Positions 42,086 to 54,489 are shown, counted from the stretch's first letter. The stretch is DNA of 64,000 nt from Adiantum capillus-veneris (GCA_014529385.2 CM043966.1:111742468-111806467), one strand, 5' to 3'. Made by a program: numbers and translations. The notes: generated by a model from the sequence alone, not told the origin.

Positions 42086-43784
42086 TATGGCCTTGTCTGC
42101 ACCCCAAGATACCAAATTTTTTTTAGATTAAGTGAAAGAAAATCTTTATGCAACATGACAGTACAAATTCCACTTCTTTTCACTCAGATGTAATTAGAGC
42201 TCCCCCCCCCCCCCCCCCCCCCCCCTCCCCCCCTTTCTTTGTGTTCAAAGGTCCGGAGCATTCACTATGTAAAATTTTCCTATATCACGTGCGTTCACTA
42301 GAATGGATTAAAAGTACCCCTTATAGGCCTTATCTACACATGTTTCTGCAACTTTACAAGAATATAAAATCCCTTCTGTTGAACACATGTGCTATGTTAC
42401 ATATACTTTAGTGAACTCCCCATGTCAACGGCCTCACAAATCGTGTGCACTAAACATTAAACACTAGAAATCGACCAAACAAGGAGCCAATTTTTACTTC
42501 TTTGTGTCCACCTAGTGTTCTTGTGAAACATTGCTAATGATATATATTCAACATCCCCAAATGAGGACATCTTGACAAAGTTTATGATCCACTTTAATAA
42601 GAATAACCATTAATGATTAAACTGAAATCAAAATATTGCTTGAATTTCTTCAAGGTAGAGTGATTAAGACTTGCGACTTGAATCATCGTACAGGCAAATC
42701 AAAATATCCATAAAAGTAAACAATATTTCTCAGATCTGTATGAAACTTCAGTAATCTAAATTAAATTCTCTCACTCAATGCGACACCATTTAACAAAAAA
42801 ACATATTTATATTGCATTTATAGAGGAATCCAGCCTCATGAAAAATAATTACAAATGGAGACAATGTTGTTGCTGTTAGGCTTATCTTACAAGTATTTGT
42901 CTTCCTCATCTAGAGATTCATATACACTTGAGTATTTGTGTGTCTATGACACTAGGGAAGATAGTAGTACTATATGGATGGCTTCTATGAGAGCTCCTAG
43001 AGAGTCCCTATTGGTTCAAGATTCTAAAAAACACCTACTATTCTTATCAAAATCTTTTAACATGGTAGTGAAAGGTTCCTCAAGGAACAAAAATAGAGTG
43101 ATTTCCAAGTTTGCTACAAGGGTAGTTTTCTTACCATTCTATCTTTATGTTGGAGATGAACCCTTGCAATGCCCATGCGATATTCACACCTCCTAGTGTT
43201 GTGGTATGCAACTCATGTGAGCTCATACTTTTGTCACCTTCGGGAGTAGAGGTTTCCATGTAGTGTGAGTGAATGAAAGTAGAAGGAGTAGAATCTTCTT
43301 TCATGTTGTAATGGAGATGAGAGAAGGGAGAGGAGCTAGCTTGGTGTGAAACTATGTGGTGGGTAAGGGGAAGAGATGGAGGAGGAGCTTGCTTGGTGCT
43401 ACAATGGAGGTGGGAGAAAGCTAGCAGAGAGATAATGATAGACTATAGGGGGTGCATGTGGTTGTTGCAGCAATGGAGAGCTTGGGAAAAGGTTTGTAGA
43501 GAGAGAAAAACACTTTTTAGCTATAGAATAGGTTTGGAAAGACTTTGGAGGGTGAAAATGATGTTTTGATTTGTTTTTAAAAAAAATCAATTTTTTGGAT
43601 TTTTTAGTGCACGTTTTTAACTTTTGAAGGTCAAAAATACTTTTTTGACCATGAAATAGGTTTGGGGACCTTTTAAGGAGGGAAAACTTGAAATTTGAAA
43701 TTTTTTGAAAATTTGAAATTTTTGAAATTTTTTGTGTATTTTTAAATCCGGGCCAAAAAGTGGGGGAAAAGAGGTCAAAGTGGT
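42086..43784. other. No supported gene; poly-C run at 42202-42225
   Basis: The right part of the 5.1-kb element. An uninterrupted 113-codon frame at 42855-43196 shows no recognisable domain and I do not call it. A 24-base C run lies at 42202-42225. Confidence 0.5.
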
Positions 43785-43800
43785 CCCCCCCCCCCCCCCC
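43785..43800. repeat. Poly-C run
   Basis: Sixteen consecutive Cs near the right end of the 5.1-kb element. Confidence 0.95.
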
Positions 43801-43983
43801 TCTTTCCCCTAGCCACCTCCCTTACCTTCTCACTAAGTAAGAGACAATTAAGAGGTGTAAGGCTACCTTGTCCCCCTACTTTTTTGAGGGTATAGAGTGT
43901 GTCCACCACCCTCTTCCTATTGGCTGACCTTTAATTAACCTTAATCCCAAAGGGCCCCTAGAGGGTTCATATTTTTCCTAATG

Positions 43984-44579
43984 GGTGGTGAGCGTCCTGA
44001 TAGGAGCTCAATTCGATGGTCATCATCCCCTCGTTTTGGAGGCAAGTACTTAGGGATATCATCGATGAACACATCTTGGAATCCTTTTAGAAAGTTAGAC
44101 AAGTCTAACTCTTCTTGATTCCTACCATTTTCACTTGATAAACCATTAGCGTCATTAGTGGATTCTTTGACAAAAATCATGTATGCAGAAATCGAGTTGT
44201 TCATTGACTTATCAAAAGTTGGTGGATTTACAAGTGGTATAGTACGACCAGATTCATTAGCATCTATATACATGTTCTTTCCCCTGTAGGTGAAGTAGAT
44301 TCTCCTTTCAGGGAACTTCATGTTGGCAGCCATGCAATCAAACCATGGCACCCCTAGGATAGCATCCTCATGTTGGAGAGGAGAGATGAAAAATTCTTCT
44401 TTGTCGACATAGCTTTGGACATGAAGCCTCAACTTCACAATCAAGGGAGTAACGGAGGCTTGCTGTCCCTTGAAAGCTACATCAGCCATTACAATATCTC
44501 CCATCTCGAAATCTTGAACGCCCAACTTGGTGACCAACTCCGTTGATATGAAGTTGAGAATAGATCCAGGGTCAAACAA
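43984..44579 (-). pseudogene. Element D protease and RT leader
   Basis: Reads MFDPGSILNFISTELVTKLG, FFISPLQHEDAILGVPWFD, then FQDVFIDDIPKYLPPKRG and HRIELLSGRSPP. FDPGS stands where FDTGS/FDSGS is usual. The catalytic Asp and the ILGVPWF turn are retained. The last residues are the start of the RT module, continued at 38857 after the 5.1-kb insert. Confidence 0.85.
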
Positions 44580-44599
44580 GATGAAGGCATCATGCTCCC

Positions 44600-45395
44600 T
44601 TACCTTTCCCCAAGTATAGGAGAGAGGTGATCCTTTGCAATGAGCATCCTATTTTGGAGCTTCAATAGTGGAATCTCTAGGAGTCTCATTGTGAGCATTT
44701 CTTTTGGGCAAGAACGATAACCATGTCCTTGCTCCACAATTAAAACATGTGTGATCCTTGCGAAAAGTTTCAAGCTCTTCTGGAGAGAGTTTATTTTTAC
44801 CTTTCTAAACTCCTTTCTCCTTGGACCGAATATTGTTGGTGTTGTTGTTGGAATGGCCTTGGGAAGAATGTTGGGCATTAATTTTTCCCTTTGCATCACT
44901 TTTGTCTTTAATTTCCATGGACTTGACATTCCGTCTAGCCCCTTGTTGGAAATTGATGCACGAAGCAACCATGCTATGGTGGATTACTTCGGTGATAGAA
45001 CTAGGCCATTGAGAGTTGACATACTCGGCCATCTCTTCAAGTAATCCCGCACAGAATTGTTGCTTTTGCTCGGCAAAGTCTATCTTTTGAAAGACAGTAG
45101 CCTTGAGATGTAAATCCCAAAACTTGTCCACATATTTGTGCATAGACTCATGAGAGAGAAGCCTCAAACTCCGCCATTCGGTGAGCACTTTGTCCTTTGC
45201 ATCACTTGCAAGGAATTTCTTCATGATGGAAACTCGTAGATTTGTCCATGTCTTTGGGGCTTCGCCGTTGCCACGAAGGCTACCCCACCATTGACGAGCC
45301 GATTTTTGGAAGTGCATAGCTACATGGCGTAGCTTGGAGGACTCCCTGAAGCCCTCCTTTCCAAAGGCCACATCAAATTGTTGGATGAAGGCCAA
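44600..45395 (-). pseudogene. gag: Element D gag capsid core and broken zinc knuckle
   Basis: The capsid core runs MAFIQQFDVAFGKEGFRES, HFQKSARQWWGSL, SIMKKFLASDAKDKVLTEW, FCAGLLEEMAEYV. A zinc knuckle at about 44750-44710 (CFNCGA... GHGYRSCP) is split by a one-base frameshift between its Cys pair and its His. Confidence 0.82.
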
Positions 45396-45454
45396 TACTT
45401 TGTCGGTAGACCAAAGGTGCCATCATAGGTGAGAAAAGAGATACTCTCTCCTCC

Positions 45455-46036
45455 CTATTTGAACTTCTTTAGCTTTTGTGACCTTCGCCATGCAGGGTAA
45501 GATTTGTGACGTCCTCCCCTCTTGTATTCTCTAGGAGAATAGCCAAAGCTTTCATCGGTAGAGGAGGAAGGTGAATAAGAAGGAGAAAAGGGTGACCTCT
45601 TTCTTGCCCTTTTCTTCCTTTGTTTCCTCTCTTCCCTTTTGGAGTGACAAGGAGAAGGACTATGGGTTAACCATTTCCTCTTGGGAGGAAATGGTGATCG
45701 TTTAGTCCGCCTTCTTTGTGGAGCCACATCTTTGGAGGAACATAGGGGTTCATTACTTTCTTGATCTTTGGATTCCTCCTCTCGTATGGGAGAGAGTCTT
45801 CTTTTGGGGATCTCATCAAGAGGCCTCATAATCTCTCTCTCCTCTTGAAGAGGAAAGGAAATGCCATAAGCACAAAGTTGTTGAGTAACTTCGGCTTGCA
45901 AAGCGCGGTTGCCCATAGCTTGTTGCAACCTAGTAACAAGATAATTAACAAACATGGGGCCATCATCATTAGCACCTTCATGTACAAAATCAAAGTTGTC
46001 AATGTTCATTCTACTCTCTTGGTTATTGTCAGCCAT
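45455..46036 (-). CDS. gag: Element D gag N-terminal arginine/serine-rich part
   Basis: An intact 193-residue frame starting MADNNQESRMNIDNFDFVHE. The N-terminal helix (about residues 25-60) is followed by a very basic, Ser/Pro/Arg-rich tail (KRKWLTHSPSPCHSKREERK). It ends in a stop about 60 bp before the capsid-core frame, so gag is broken. The start is chosen as the first ATG after the leader. Confidence 0.65.
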   Translation of the reverse strand: MADNNQESRMNIDNFDFVHEGANDDGPMFVNYLVTRLQQAMGNRALQAEVTQQLCAYGISFPLQEEREIMRPLDEIPKRRLSPIREEESKDQESNEPLCSSKDVAPQRRRTKRSPFPPKRKWLTHSPSPCHSKREERKQRKKRARKRSPFSPSYSPSSSTDESFGYSPREYKRGGRHKSYPAWRRSQKLKKFK

Positions 46037-46436
46037 GTTAATTTAACTTATGTGTTTACTTAGTGTATGCTTTGGCAATTCAAAACCCTAGTTGCTACTC
46101 TTCTTAGCCTTTGAAAATAGGCACTTAAGTATCTACACCCACGGTTCGAATTGGTTAATTATAGAGAGTAGTGGAGTGGGTCTAACATAGCGAAGTTGCC
46201 AAGGGATAGCTCCTTTCGGACTTCTTATGGCTCAATAATGGTAAAGCCGTAGGCAAGTCTAAGAAGAATCCATTATTAAGACCAAAGCTCCCGAGGTGTG
46301 CACCATATCACACATAGTGGGCTCAACAAAATCGATAATAGATCCCGTTCCCACTTACTCTAATATAATTAACAAAATCAAACATTAATAGGCTACTTAA
46401 GGACCTCTCTTCTTAAGCAAGAAAGAGAAACCAAAT
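46037..46436 (-). other. Element D 5' leader
   Basis: About 400 bp of untranslated leader. A diverged copy in opposite orientation occurs at 54490-54700. Confidence 0.7.
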
Positions 46437-46448
46437 GCTCTGATACCA
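46437..46448 (-). other. Primer-binding site of element D (initiator tRNA-Met)
   Basis: Minus-strand TGGTATCAGAGC, the standard plant retrotransposon primer site complementary to tRNA-iMet. It is separated by one base from the LTR start at 46450. Confidence 0.85.
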
Positions 46449-46449
46449 A

Positions 46450-47796
46450 TGTAATGCAAATGGCCTATGAACTTTAAGAATAGCGTAATTAAGAGAATTA
46501 GAGTGAGCATTTTTGTGAAATTACTTCGAGAACTTGGAGGGTGAACTTAATTGATGGTAGCAACATAAAAATAGTACTTAATTAACTTGGCATGAACAAT
46601 ACTTTTGCAAGAGAGAGAATATTAGAGAACATGACAATAGCTGAGGACCGGATTTACTTGGAGCCGGTCCCCCCTCCAAAAGGCGTTTGTATTATAGATT
46701 CTCCCATCAAGAGAGACTTTGTTTACAATACAATCTTTGTGTTCTTTGTGACCTTGGTGATGCTATGAAGATGGAAATCTTCATGCATCACAAGCTTAAC
46801 ATAAACTTTGCAAAAAGCATTAACTATCCCAAGTCTCAATCCCAGGGCCTCAAATACCTTCGAAGGTGGAGAGAGCTAGTGGGGAATGAGGGTAGGGAAG
46901 AGGAAGAAGAAACATTCCATATGAGAAAGAAATAGTTCCTCACCTATCATAACTCTTCTTGCTTAGCATAGCATAATAGCATAGTAATGAAGATGAAGAA
47001 GATGGCAAGCTTAATCATTGAAGCATGGCTCTTGTTTGGATTTGCATTCCATAGCCAAGAGTGTTGGTGTAGTCTCTTCACTTGTCAACAAACTTGGAGA
47101 AGGAGATGGAGCTCTTGCATTTTGAAATCCACACAATGAGAGAATGTGTGTATGTGTGTGTATTGAAGAGTATACCCCCCCCTTGCCCTCATGCTTGGTC
47201 CACACTCCTCTCTCTCTCTCGTATTATTTTATTATTTCCTTTGGACATGTGTCCTCTGTTTCCTCTTTGAGAGAAAGAACTTATTTATTTATTTTTATGT
47301 ATCTAAATTCTCATTGGACCCCTTTGAAACCTAACCAATAGCATTCAAGAACATCATGAGGGCCACATATGGAGGATCATTTGAACATGTGTCTTTTATG
47401 TTTATTAAGTCATTTAATTGAATGGAATACTTCAAGGACTTATTCAATCAAAAAAGCATATGTCTTTTATGCTTATTAGGTCATTTGGTTGAATGGAATA
47501 CTTCAAAGACTTATTCAATCAAGCATGGACGTTCATGCCTCTTGAGAACTTATCTTTGAATTTAACATTTCAAAAAACTTAATCATTTAAGTATAAAAAT
47601 CACCTCAAGCTTTGGGCAAGGTTCTCACATTCACTTTAAGCGTCTTAGCACCTCATGCTTGGGTATGATTCCCACCTTGAGGTTGGCCCTAGCTTGCGTA
47701 CGGTCAAAATAATTTTTAACACTAACTTTTGGAGGTATTTAATGAAGTTAACCCTAAGGTATTTTAAGCTCCATTAAGTTGCATTGCTCTTTTACA
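46450..47796 (-). repeat. Probable 5' LTR of element D (~1347 bp)
   Basis: The inner end TGTAATGC abuts the primer site. The outer end TTACA at 47792-47796 gives a TGTAA...TTACA inverted terminus. The outer boundary is inferred from this and is less secure. It holds a TATA-like minus-strand TATAATAC at about 46690. No second copy lies in the window. Confidence 0.6.
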
Positions 47797-49511
47797 GACC
47801 ATCTCTCATTTGGACCCCTTTACCATTGGCCCCGTGTTGAGATAGATCCATAAGCACATGTCTATATTCTAACCCTTGTTCATGTTTATTATCCCACATT
47901 AAATGATCAGTTTAATATGAGAAAATAATTTGGGTTGGTTAGATATTAGATTTTATGACACCACGTTCATATCTTGAATAACTCTTGTCCACGATTTGCA
48001 TCTCCCTTCTTGTGTATGCAACTACTAATCATCGCCGGAGATTGTTGAGCTGAGACTCACCAGCACAAGGTAGAGAGAGGGAGACATGTCATGATTATCC
48101 CCTCTCAACAAAAAAAGAGCTCCCAAGTCACAATGAGAGAGAGAGAGAGAGAAGTTTCTAGAGACATTTTCTTGCCACAGATGTTCCCCTCAAAAGGAAT
48201 ACCTTCACCTTGCCCTCCTATCTCATTGTTGTCCTCACCCATCCATGGTTGCAGGTCATATGTGCTAGCTTTTGAGCCCCCGATGCAAACACTCTTTTCT
48301 TGGGAAAATTATCGGAATACCCGTGTAATTTATAAAATTCCCTAATAAGTGCCCCTCAAATTTTAAAAATTCCCAATGAGGTGCCACCCTTGGTCTAACC
48401 TCAACCCATTACATAGAAACTTCACAAACTCTATCATCCCCAAGGCACTACTTTTCCTCATATGGGTCGAGCCGCCTAAGGATGCCATTCTTTAATGTTG
48501 GACTAAGCCAACCTACCAAACCCGGTTGGTGCTTTTTTGTTGCCTGATACACATTAAAAAAAGAACACTCCCCCTCACGTGGACCTGTCGCCCTAGGTGG
48601 CGATTGCATGCCCTGCAGCTCCCTTCTTGCTCACTGGGCTTTGTGTGTTTGTGTTGCTTCCTCAATGAATCCTCATCCCCTCCAGGATCCCCATCCTATC
48701 CGGCATGGCCCTTGTCTGTGAGAGATACCCTTCCCAAAGGGTCTATGCACAAAATATACAATTTAAGCTTTTATAAAATTTTCAATATACATCCGAGTTG
48801 CAGAAGCATTTGCATAGGGGAGAAGTTCTCAGCGCTTGAGCAAGCAGGCACCCACCCCGCTACTGGCCCCTTTATCCTAGGCCCTCCCCCTTCTCCCCTC
48901 CACGTCCTTGCATGCCACCTATACCCCCCCGCCCCCCTCTTTTCATTTCCTTCATTTTTTTTCCCACCCCAAAGTAGTATCTTGTAAGATGCTAAGTAAT
49001 GTAAACGTTTGCACTACCTACTACTACTACTGGTCTACACTTATTAGATGGAATCTAATAAGATTCCCTTTACCCCCACACTCATGCACAATTAGTGTGA
49101 TCAACAGGCTAGATGCCTTTGGACAAGGCTGCAAGTGATCAAGCCATTGTCTCCGCTGACCTTCCATGTGATTTCGTCGCGTAGATTCCCTCCAAGTTCT
49201 GGGTTTGATAAAGGCTTGTCATCAAGATTCAGGAGAGGGTACACAACTACAATTTGTTGTCTCTGGTGCAGATTTAATTAGCCGCTAAATGAGCTAAATT
49301 TCTTTAGTAATCTCATGCCTGGAAAGCCTACTCATGCTGCAGAGCATCTCTTTTTTAAAATCTTTTCCTGCTTTGCCCCTCTGTGAAGGCCTATGATGCA
49401 CAATATTACCTCCATCATGCTATATAACGAGACATTCTGAAGTAGCATCAATCGGCTCTAAGGCTAATACCGTGGATTCAAAAGCATCCAAAGACTTGAT
49501 TGTCACAGCTT
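47797..49511. other. No gene recognised
   Basis: AT-rich to C-rich non-coding sequence with a short GA microsatellite (about 48133-48151). Open frames here (for example 48526-48987) are compositional and match no family I know. Confidence 0.5.
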
Positions 49512-50800
49512 CTAAAGAGAATCCTTCACCCTTCCCAGCTTCATTGTTTCCTGTATAAGCTGGTGCACTGCATCATCGTGGAGATGTATTTGTAGGTCAA
49601 TTGATTCTCTAGCAGCAACCTCAGAGTCTAGTGCCTCCCATTCTCCCATCGTCAGCTTCCATCTTCTATAGGGAAAGACCCTCGACAAGCTTTGCTTTGC
49701 AATATGGTATTTGAACACCACCTTGTCAGCAACTATAGAGCACTTGATTCTATCTCCCTGGTGGATGAACACCTTAGTTTCCCATCCAGCTGCAAGAAAC
49801 CCGTTGACCGCACTTCCCCCTTTGCAAATCCACATTGTTGGTGTCCTGTGAACACTCTAAAGTCGAAATATAAACTCAAACACATTAAGTGACATAAACC
49901 ATGTTACCGTGGCTTTATGGGAACCATAGGTGCACTTCATTGTTGCTTGCACATCCACCTCGATTCTCATTTTGGTTGCTGCGATCAAGGCACTTTCTAG
50001 CTTAGGCCATTCCAAACTTTCCAAGGTGGGCGAGTGAACCAGCGATAGATTACCATATCCATTTCGCCTAGGTGTGACATAAGTATGATCATAAAAAAAA
50101 ATGTCATGTGAGGCAAGCTCAGAGGACTGACAACCAACATAGAGCAATTTGCCAAGCTTAGAGTGGATGGCCTCAAAAGTTCCAGTGAAGGACTCTATTG
50201 GCTCCCACTCTACAAAATCAGATGGAAAAACATCTGTAAACATGAACAAAAAGCAATGGAAATCTTACAGTCATCAAAAGCAACACACAAGGCAGAAATA
50301 CTAAATAGATAACCAAAAAACTTGCAAGAGAAGTAAAAATTACAATTTGCAGGAAATCTCGATGGAGCCACTGCTGTCTCTAGCTTCAGTTGGGAAGCAA
50401 CATACACATGTTGCACCTTTGCAAGCCTCTTGTCGTCTTGTGTTTGCTTGAACTCCATGATTCTTCCCTTCCAATGGTGTGCTCGAGAAGCCATGTGTCT
50501 CCTTGAGACCTTGTGTGCACCACTTGAGCTGGGCTACATTGTCACCCACATCATTCATTTTAACTCCATCGTCACCCAATATCCATTGCCATCTTGTACA
50601 TTGCTGCATGAAATGGAGTCAATGACACTCCTAGGTTGTCGAGTACCTGATGATTCCATGGGAAATAGTGGCACAACCTGCACACAAACACTTATGATTA
50701 GACATTGCACATCCATGTTCTCAGCTGTATAAAGAGCAAGAATCTTGATGGTACACAAAGGTGAAGGATGCCACTTACTTCTATATTGTTCCACCTGCTT
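49512..50800 (-). pseudogene. Possible multi-exon host gene remnant, unknown product
   Basis: Minus-strand open segments at about 50500-50340, 50249-49857 and 49835-49512 look like consecutive exons. The first (HHWKGRIMEFKQTQDDKRLA) can be joined to the second (FPSDFVEWEPIESFTGTFEA) by removing a GTAATT...TTTACAG interval, which keeps frame. The third reads WETKVFIHQGDRIKCSIVAD. The composition is ordinary for a soluble protein, and I recognise no domain. An AG-bounded exon (VVPLFPMESSGTRQ) lies further upstream. No transposon motif is present. It could be a truncated host gene, a captured fragment, or chance. Confidence 0.35.
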
Positions 50801-51425
50801 GTTGTCTTAATGTGGAAGAAATGTTGCAAAGCTTGAGAGGGAAGTAGATCCTCTCTAGAGAGCTTAATGGACAAGGAGCAAGAAACCTGTTGAGGAAAGA
50901 AAGAGGGATGATGTAGCAGAAGGATATGCCGTAGACTTCAGCTTTAGCTAGAGGTGTTTAGTGAAGCCCATGGAGTAATGGATAACTTCAGTCTGAGGAG
51001 AATGCAGCCCTCAAGAATGCAGTAAGCCTGAGGAGGGAAAGGAGGTTCAAACTTCTACTGCAGAGCTTTTGGGAGGGAAAACTGAAAGGAAGGAAAGAGA
51101 AACAAGGTGAAGTGCAGAGAAGTGAGAGATGGTATAGTAGAGAGAGAGGGAGGGAATGATCAGCATGTTTCTGGAGGGGACCCCTTTTAGGAGAGACGGG
51201 GGGGGGGGGGAAGAGAAATTGGCAGCCAATAGAGAGAGAAAGGATTGGTTTTTACTCAACTATTTAGAGAAAAGTTCATTTTTTTGAATTTATAAGAGAT
51301 TTTCTCTTTGTATTTTATAAAACAGTACAAGTTTGACCACTTACTTTTAGGCCCTTCCATACCCACCATTTCAATCCACATGGCATCCGCCCATTTGCCC
51401 CTTCCATAATCTTTGTTTTAATCCC
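50801..51425. other. No gene recognised; poly-G run
   Basis: Purine-rich non-coding sequence with a 13-base G run at 51198-51210. Confidence 0.5.
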
Positions 51426-52440
51426 ATGGAAAATAAAGAGGCCCCCTTAGACCCCATTGCCTTCTTAATGGATGCAATAGGTATTCTATCTGTGATAGGT
51501 AGAGGCAAATGTTACATACTTACTGTTGTTGACTATCTATCCAAGTGGGCCGAAGCAAAAGCTGTTAAGCACATCACGAGCAAAGATGTCTCCTTATTTA
51601 TATATGAAGTTATTTGCTACAAATTTGGCATACCATTGGAGGTACTTTCTAACAAGGGTCCAGGTTTCAGGGGAGAGTTGATGGATTATCTATGTGAGAA
51701 GCTTCATGTACATCGTAGATTTACTACTCCATATTATTCCCAATTCAATGGCATGAATGAAAGGTTTAATGGAGAGATCATAAGGATGCTTATAAAGATG
51801 ACAAGAAACAATGTGAAGACTTGGTATTTAGAGCTACCTTGTGCTCTATGGGCTGATAGGACTGCCATCAAATCAGGTACTGGTTCTCTCCCTTTCATCT
51901 AGTTTTTGGCAAAGAGGCTTTACTTCCTATTGAGGTGGAGATACCAGCTTTGATATGATGCTAAATCTTGAAGAAGGTCCCAATGATGCATTCAAGGAAA
52001 GGCTTCTATATTTGCAATGTGTGCAATTGGATAGGTTGTTGGATTTTGAGCATTATGAGTAGGTCTTGAAGAAGAATCAAGCAAAGGCAAATGAGAAGGT
52101 GAAAGACAAGGACATCAGAAGGGTGACATGGTGCTTTCGTTACAATAGTAATCTTGATAGCACTTTTCAAAATAAATTTCAAATCAAGTGGCAAGGTCCT
52201 TTCTTGGTCTTAAACAGGTTTCCAAATGGCACATATCAGCTTGCTGACTTAGATGGTACCCCACATAAAGCACGTGTGAATGGCTACAGGTTGAAGAAGT
52301 ATATTGCAAGGTTGATGATTGTGATTGAGGATGAGCCTTATTTTGAAGAATCTGTTGATCATGTGGCTAATGATGAAAATGAAGTGAAGACTCCCTCATG
52401 TGGTTTACAGGATCTCTTTTGTGCTGCTGATCATGAATGA
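51426..52440 (+). pseudogene. pol: Element E: gypsy integrase fragment related to element C
   Basis: Reads MDAIGIL (first Asp), VDYLSKWAEAKAV, LEVLSNKGPGFRGEL and GMNERFNGEI (Glu), then after a frameshift FQIKWQGPFLVLNRFPNGTY and ARVNGYRLKKYIARL, ending LFCAADHE with a stop. It follows the integrase of element C closely in order and sequence, and also has Asn (AAC, 51651-51653) for the second catalytic Asp. Everything upstream of the core is missing. A purine-rich GGCTGGGGTGTGG lies after the stop. Confidence 0.85.
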
Positions 52441-53433
52441 TCTAGCAGGCTGGGGTGTGGCAAACTATGTTGGCCGCATTTCTGACACCCCATTTTTTGT
52501 AAATTTGTACATACGAACATGACGCCTGATGTCAAAAGTGTGTGTGGGATTTCCTTTTGTGGGGTTTTTAGATGTACATACACTGCAAGTCGCTAGTCTA
52601 GTGACAACTGTCGGGCTACTGTAAGTGCCCGTGAGTGAGTTTTTTGAAGTGATACTTGTATATAACTTAAAATCATGTACAAAATTAAAATATTTTAACC
52701 AAACTCTAGAAAATTGCAGGTTTGAGCTCGTTGTGCCTCCTTGATGGTTTCTGTTGCAGTTTTTGCCCCTGCCTTGCCTACTCTACGCGTAGTCCTATCG
52801 GGACAGCTCCCTGTTCGCATCAATTTTGAGTTTAGATTCAAATTTGTTCATCTTCATCTTTCTCGCCAATCATTTTTCAAGATTTTTCTCAAGCTTTAAA
52901 GTGCCCCAATTGGAGTTGTGCTCTTCAGGTTAGGACTAGTTCTCTGTATGGTTATGGCTATGGCAGCCTAGTGGCAAATAGTGTGTAGACAGATTGGGAG
53001 GGCATGTAGTTATGAATTGTGGAATTGATGTTGAAGTTGTGGGTTTGTGATTTTCAATTATGAAATGGGAGTCCCTTGTCTCCATGTGCATTGGTCGGCA
53101 TGTGCTATAAATCCATGCTTTGACTGGGTTTTGCTCCTATGTGACATAGTCTCTTGGGTGGGCGACAGCTAGTAAATTCCCAAGGGGACTACTCTTGTTG
53201 GACTTGTGGTGTTTCAAAGGGGTTTTCCAAATCTTTTGGTGTTCTTTTTGTGCTCTTTCAATGCTCTTGGGTGACATCGCTATAGAGGTGTTTCAGTTTG
53301 CTTGTTTCCCAACACTGTGTACAAAAGTGTCAACCCTTTGCCCACATAGAGTTAAAGGAAAGTCACTACAAAACAAGAAAATATATTTTATCAATTTCAA
53401 AGATAGAATCAAGAAACAAATAAAAAATATGGT
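52441..53433. other. Probable LTR-derived sequence of element E, boundaries unresolved
   Basis: After the purine-rich tract the sequence could start an LTR at TGTTGGCC (about 52470) or TGACACCC (about 52482). The far end cannot be placed without the other LTR. No coding frame is seen. Confidence 0.35.
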
Positions 53434-53980
53434 TTAAGTATATAAGTACTCTACCATTGGTATGCAACCTCGTGCATACTCCCATTCTTTATTCGCGATG
53501 TCTTCTACGCGTGCTTTTGCTTTGATCATTCTCTCATGAATCCACTCGGCACTAGTGAGATCTAGGACACATGCAAGGTGTCTAGGTACTGGGAGTTCTC
53601 TTCTACCTCCTTGTGCTTGCTTCCATGCTGCCCTCTCCTGCAATGGCCTTGCCTATGCCATTGTCCACAAGTACACCCACTTGGTCATAACCTTTGCATT
53701 GAGGATACAAAATTTATTGACTACTCGGGATAGATCCATATCCATGTTAAATAATTTTTCCTTTCCACTTGGAAAGTGTGAGGTCATCCTTGTATCCTCC
53801 TTGTCTAACCACATGCGAGGCATCAAGGGATCAACTTGTATCAAATACTCTGAGATATGAACAAATGCCTCTTGCACAATCCACCCTTCCGCCATACATG
53901 CCTCTGGTTGGGACCGTACCCGTACAAAATCCTTTAGAGTCTTTAAAAAACTCTCTTAAAAGGACATACAGTGAGCATGC
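53434..53980 (-). pseudogene. CACTA (En/Spm-type) transposase fragment, DUF4218-like
   Basis: On the minus strand: MSF-stop-ESFLKTLKDFVR, then RSQPEACMAEGWIVQEAFVH and SEYL. This follows the family pattern 'YPFERxLKTLKxxVRNRxxPEGxIAEGYxxEExxxFCSxYL' found C-terminal in plant CACTA transposases (recalled, not searched). A further in-frame stop at about 53653 separates the tail. The catalytic domain is absent, so it is a relic. Confidence 0.7.
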
Positions 53981-53989
53981 ACTACTCCA

Positions 53990-54032
53990 CATAGAGATAG
54001 CGAAAGACATGGAGAGAGAGATAAAGAAAGAG

Positions 54033-54082
<50 letters not shown>

Positions 54083-54230
54083 TAAAGAGGAAAAGAGAGA
54101 GATAGAGGGAGAGGGAAAGAGGGAGGGAGAGATAGAGAGGGAGAGAGATATAGAGATAGAGAGAGATAGAGGGAACGAGAGAGAGGGGAAGAGATAGAGA
54201 TAGGGATAGAGGGAGAGCAAGAGGGTAGAG
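53990..54230. repeat. GA-rich tract with (GA)n core
   Basis: Nearly pure purine sequence; the perfect GA repeat spans about 54034-54078. Frames encoding Glu-Arg or Ser-Leu repeats here are artefacts. Confidence 0.95.
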
Positions 54231-54489
54231 AGGAAACAATAAAAGTAGATAAATCTCTTATTGCTCACTCTTGACTCTATTGCACTCCCTCTCTCTACTT
54301 TATAGAGAGAGTGTAGACATAGATAGTCCTAGATTAGAGCGTAGGTTTATTTCCTCTTTACCTAAGAAGAGATGCACTCCTCTAAACTATGAAAGGTTGG
54401 AGTTGTTCATTGCAATAAGGTAAGTGGGATTGGAATTTAGTATCTGGGTTGGCACACCTTTTTATAGGCTTTGCGAGACACAATTGGGA
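54231..54489. other. No gene recognised
   Basis: AT-rich, with no frame or repeat I can name. Confidence 0.5.

Larger units (their letters stand above)
38858..43983. mobile_element. 5.1-kb inverted-repeat element inserted at the protease/RT boundary of D
   Basis: Ends are CATTAGGAGAAATATGAACC (38858) and, as reverse complement, CATTAGGAAAAATATGAACC (43983). Nineteen of 20 positions agree. Inside, both flanks show a looser inverted resemblance for several hundred bases (GGGATTAA, GGGGACAAGG, A/T-rich then CTCTCTCT and CAACAACTGCCATG-like blocks). The core has three tandem 324-bp hairpin units. Rejoining the element D flanks with one base (G on +) shared restores frame: ...GRSPP to NKPPYR.... 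No transposase is recognised. Confidence 0.72.

Noticed and set aside
42855-43196. 113-codon frame inside the 5.1-kb element
   Set aside because: No domain, no conserved pattern, and no support for expression; not called as a gene.
43160-43205. Similarity between CTTGCAATGCCCATGC and the minus strand near 38890 (one mismatch in 16)
   Set aside because: It lies inside the inverted arms of the 5.1-kb element; the length alone is near chance for 64 kb, so it is not used as evidence.
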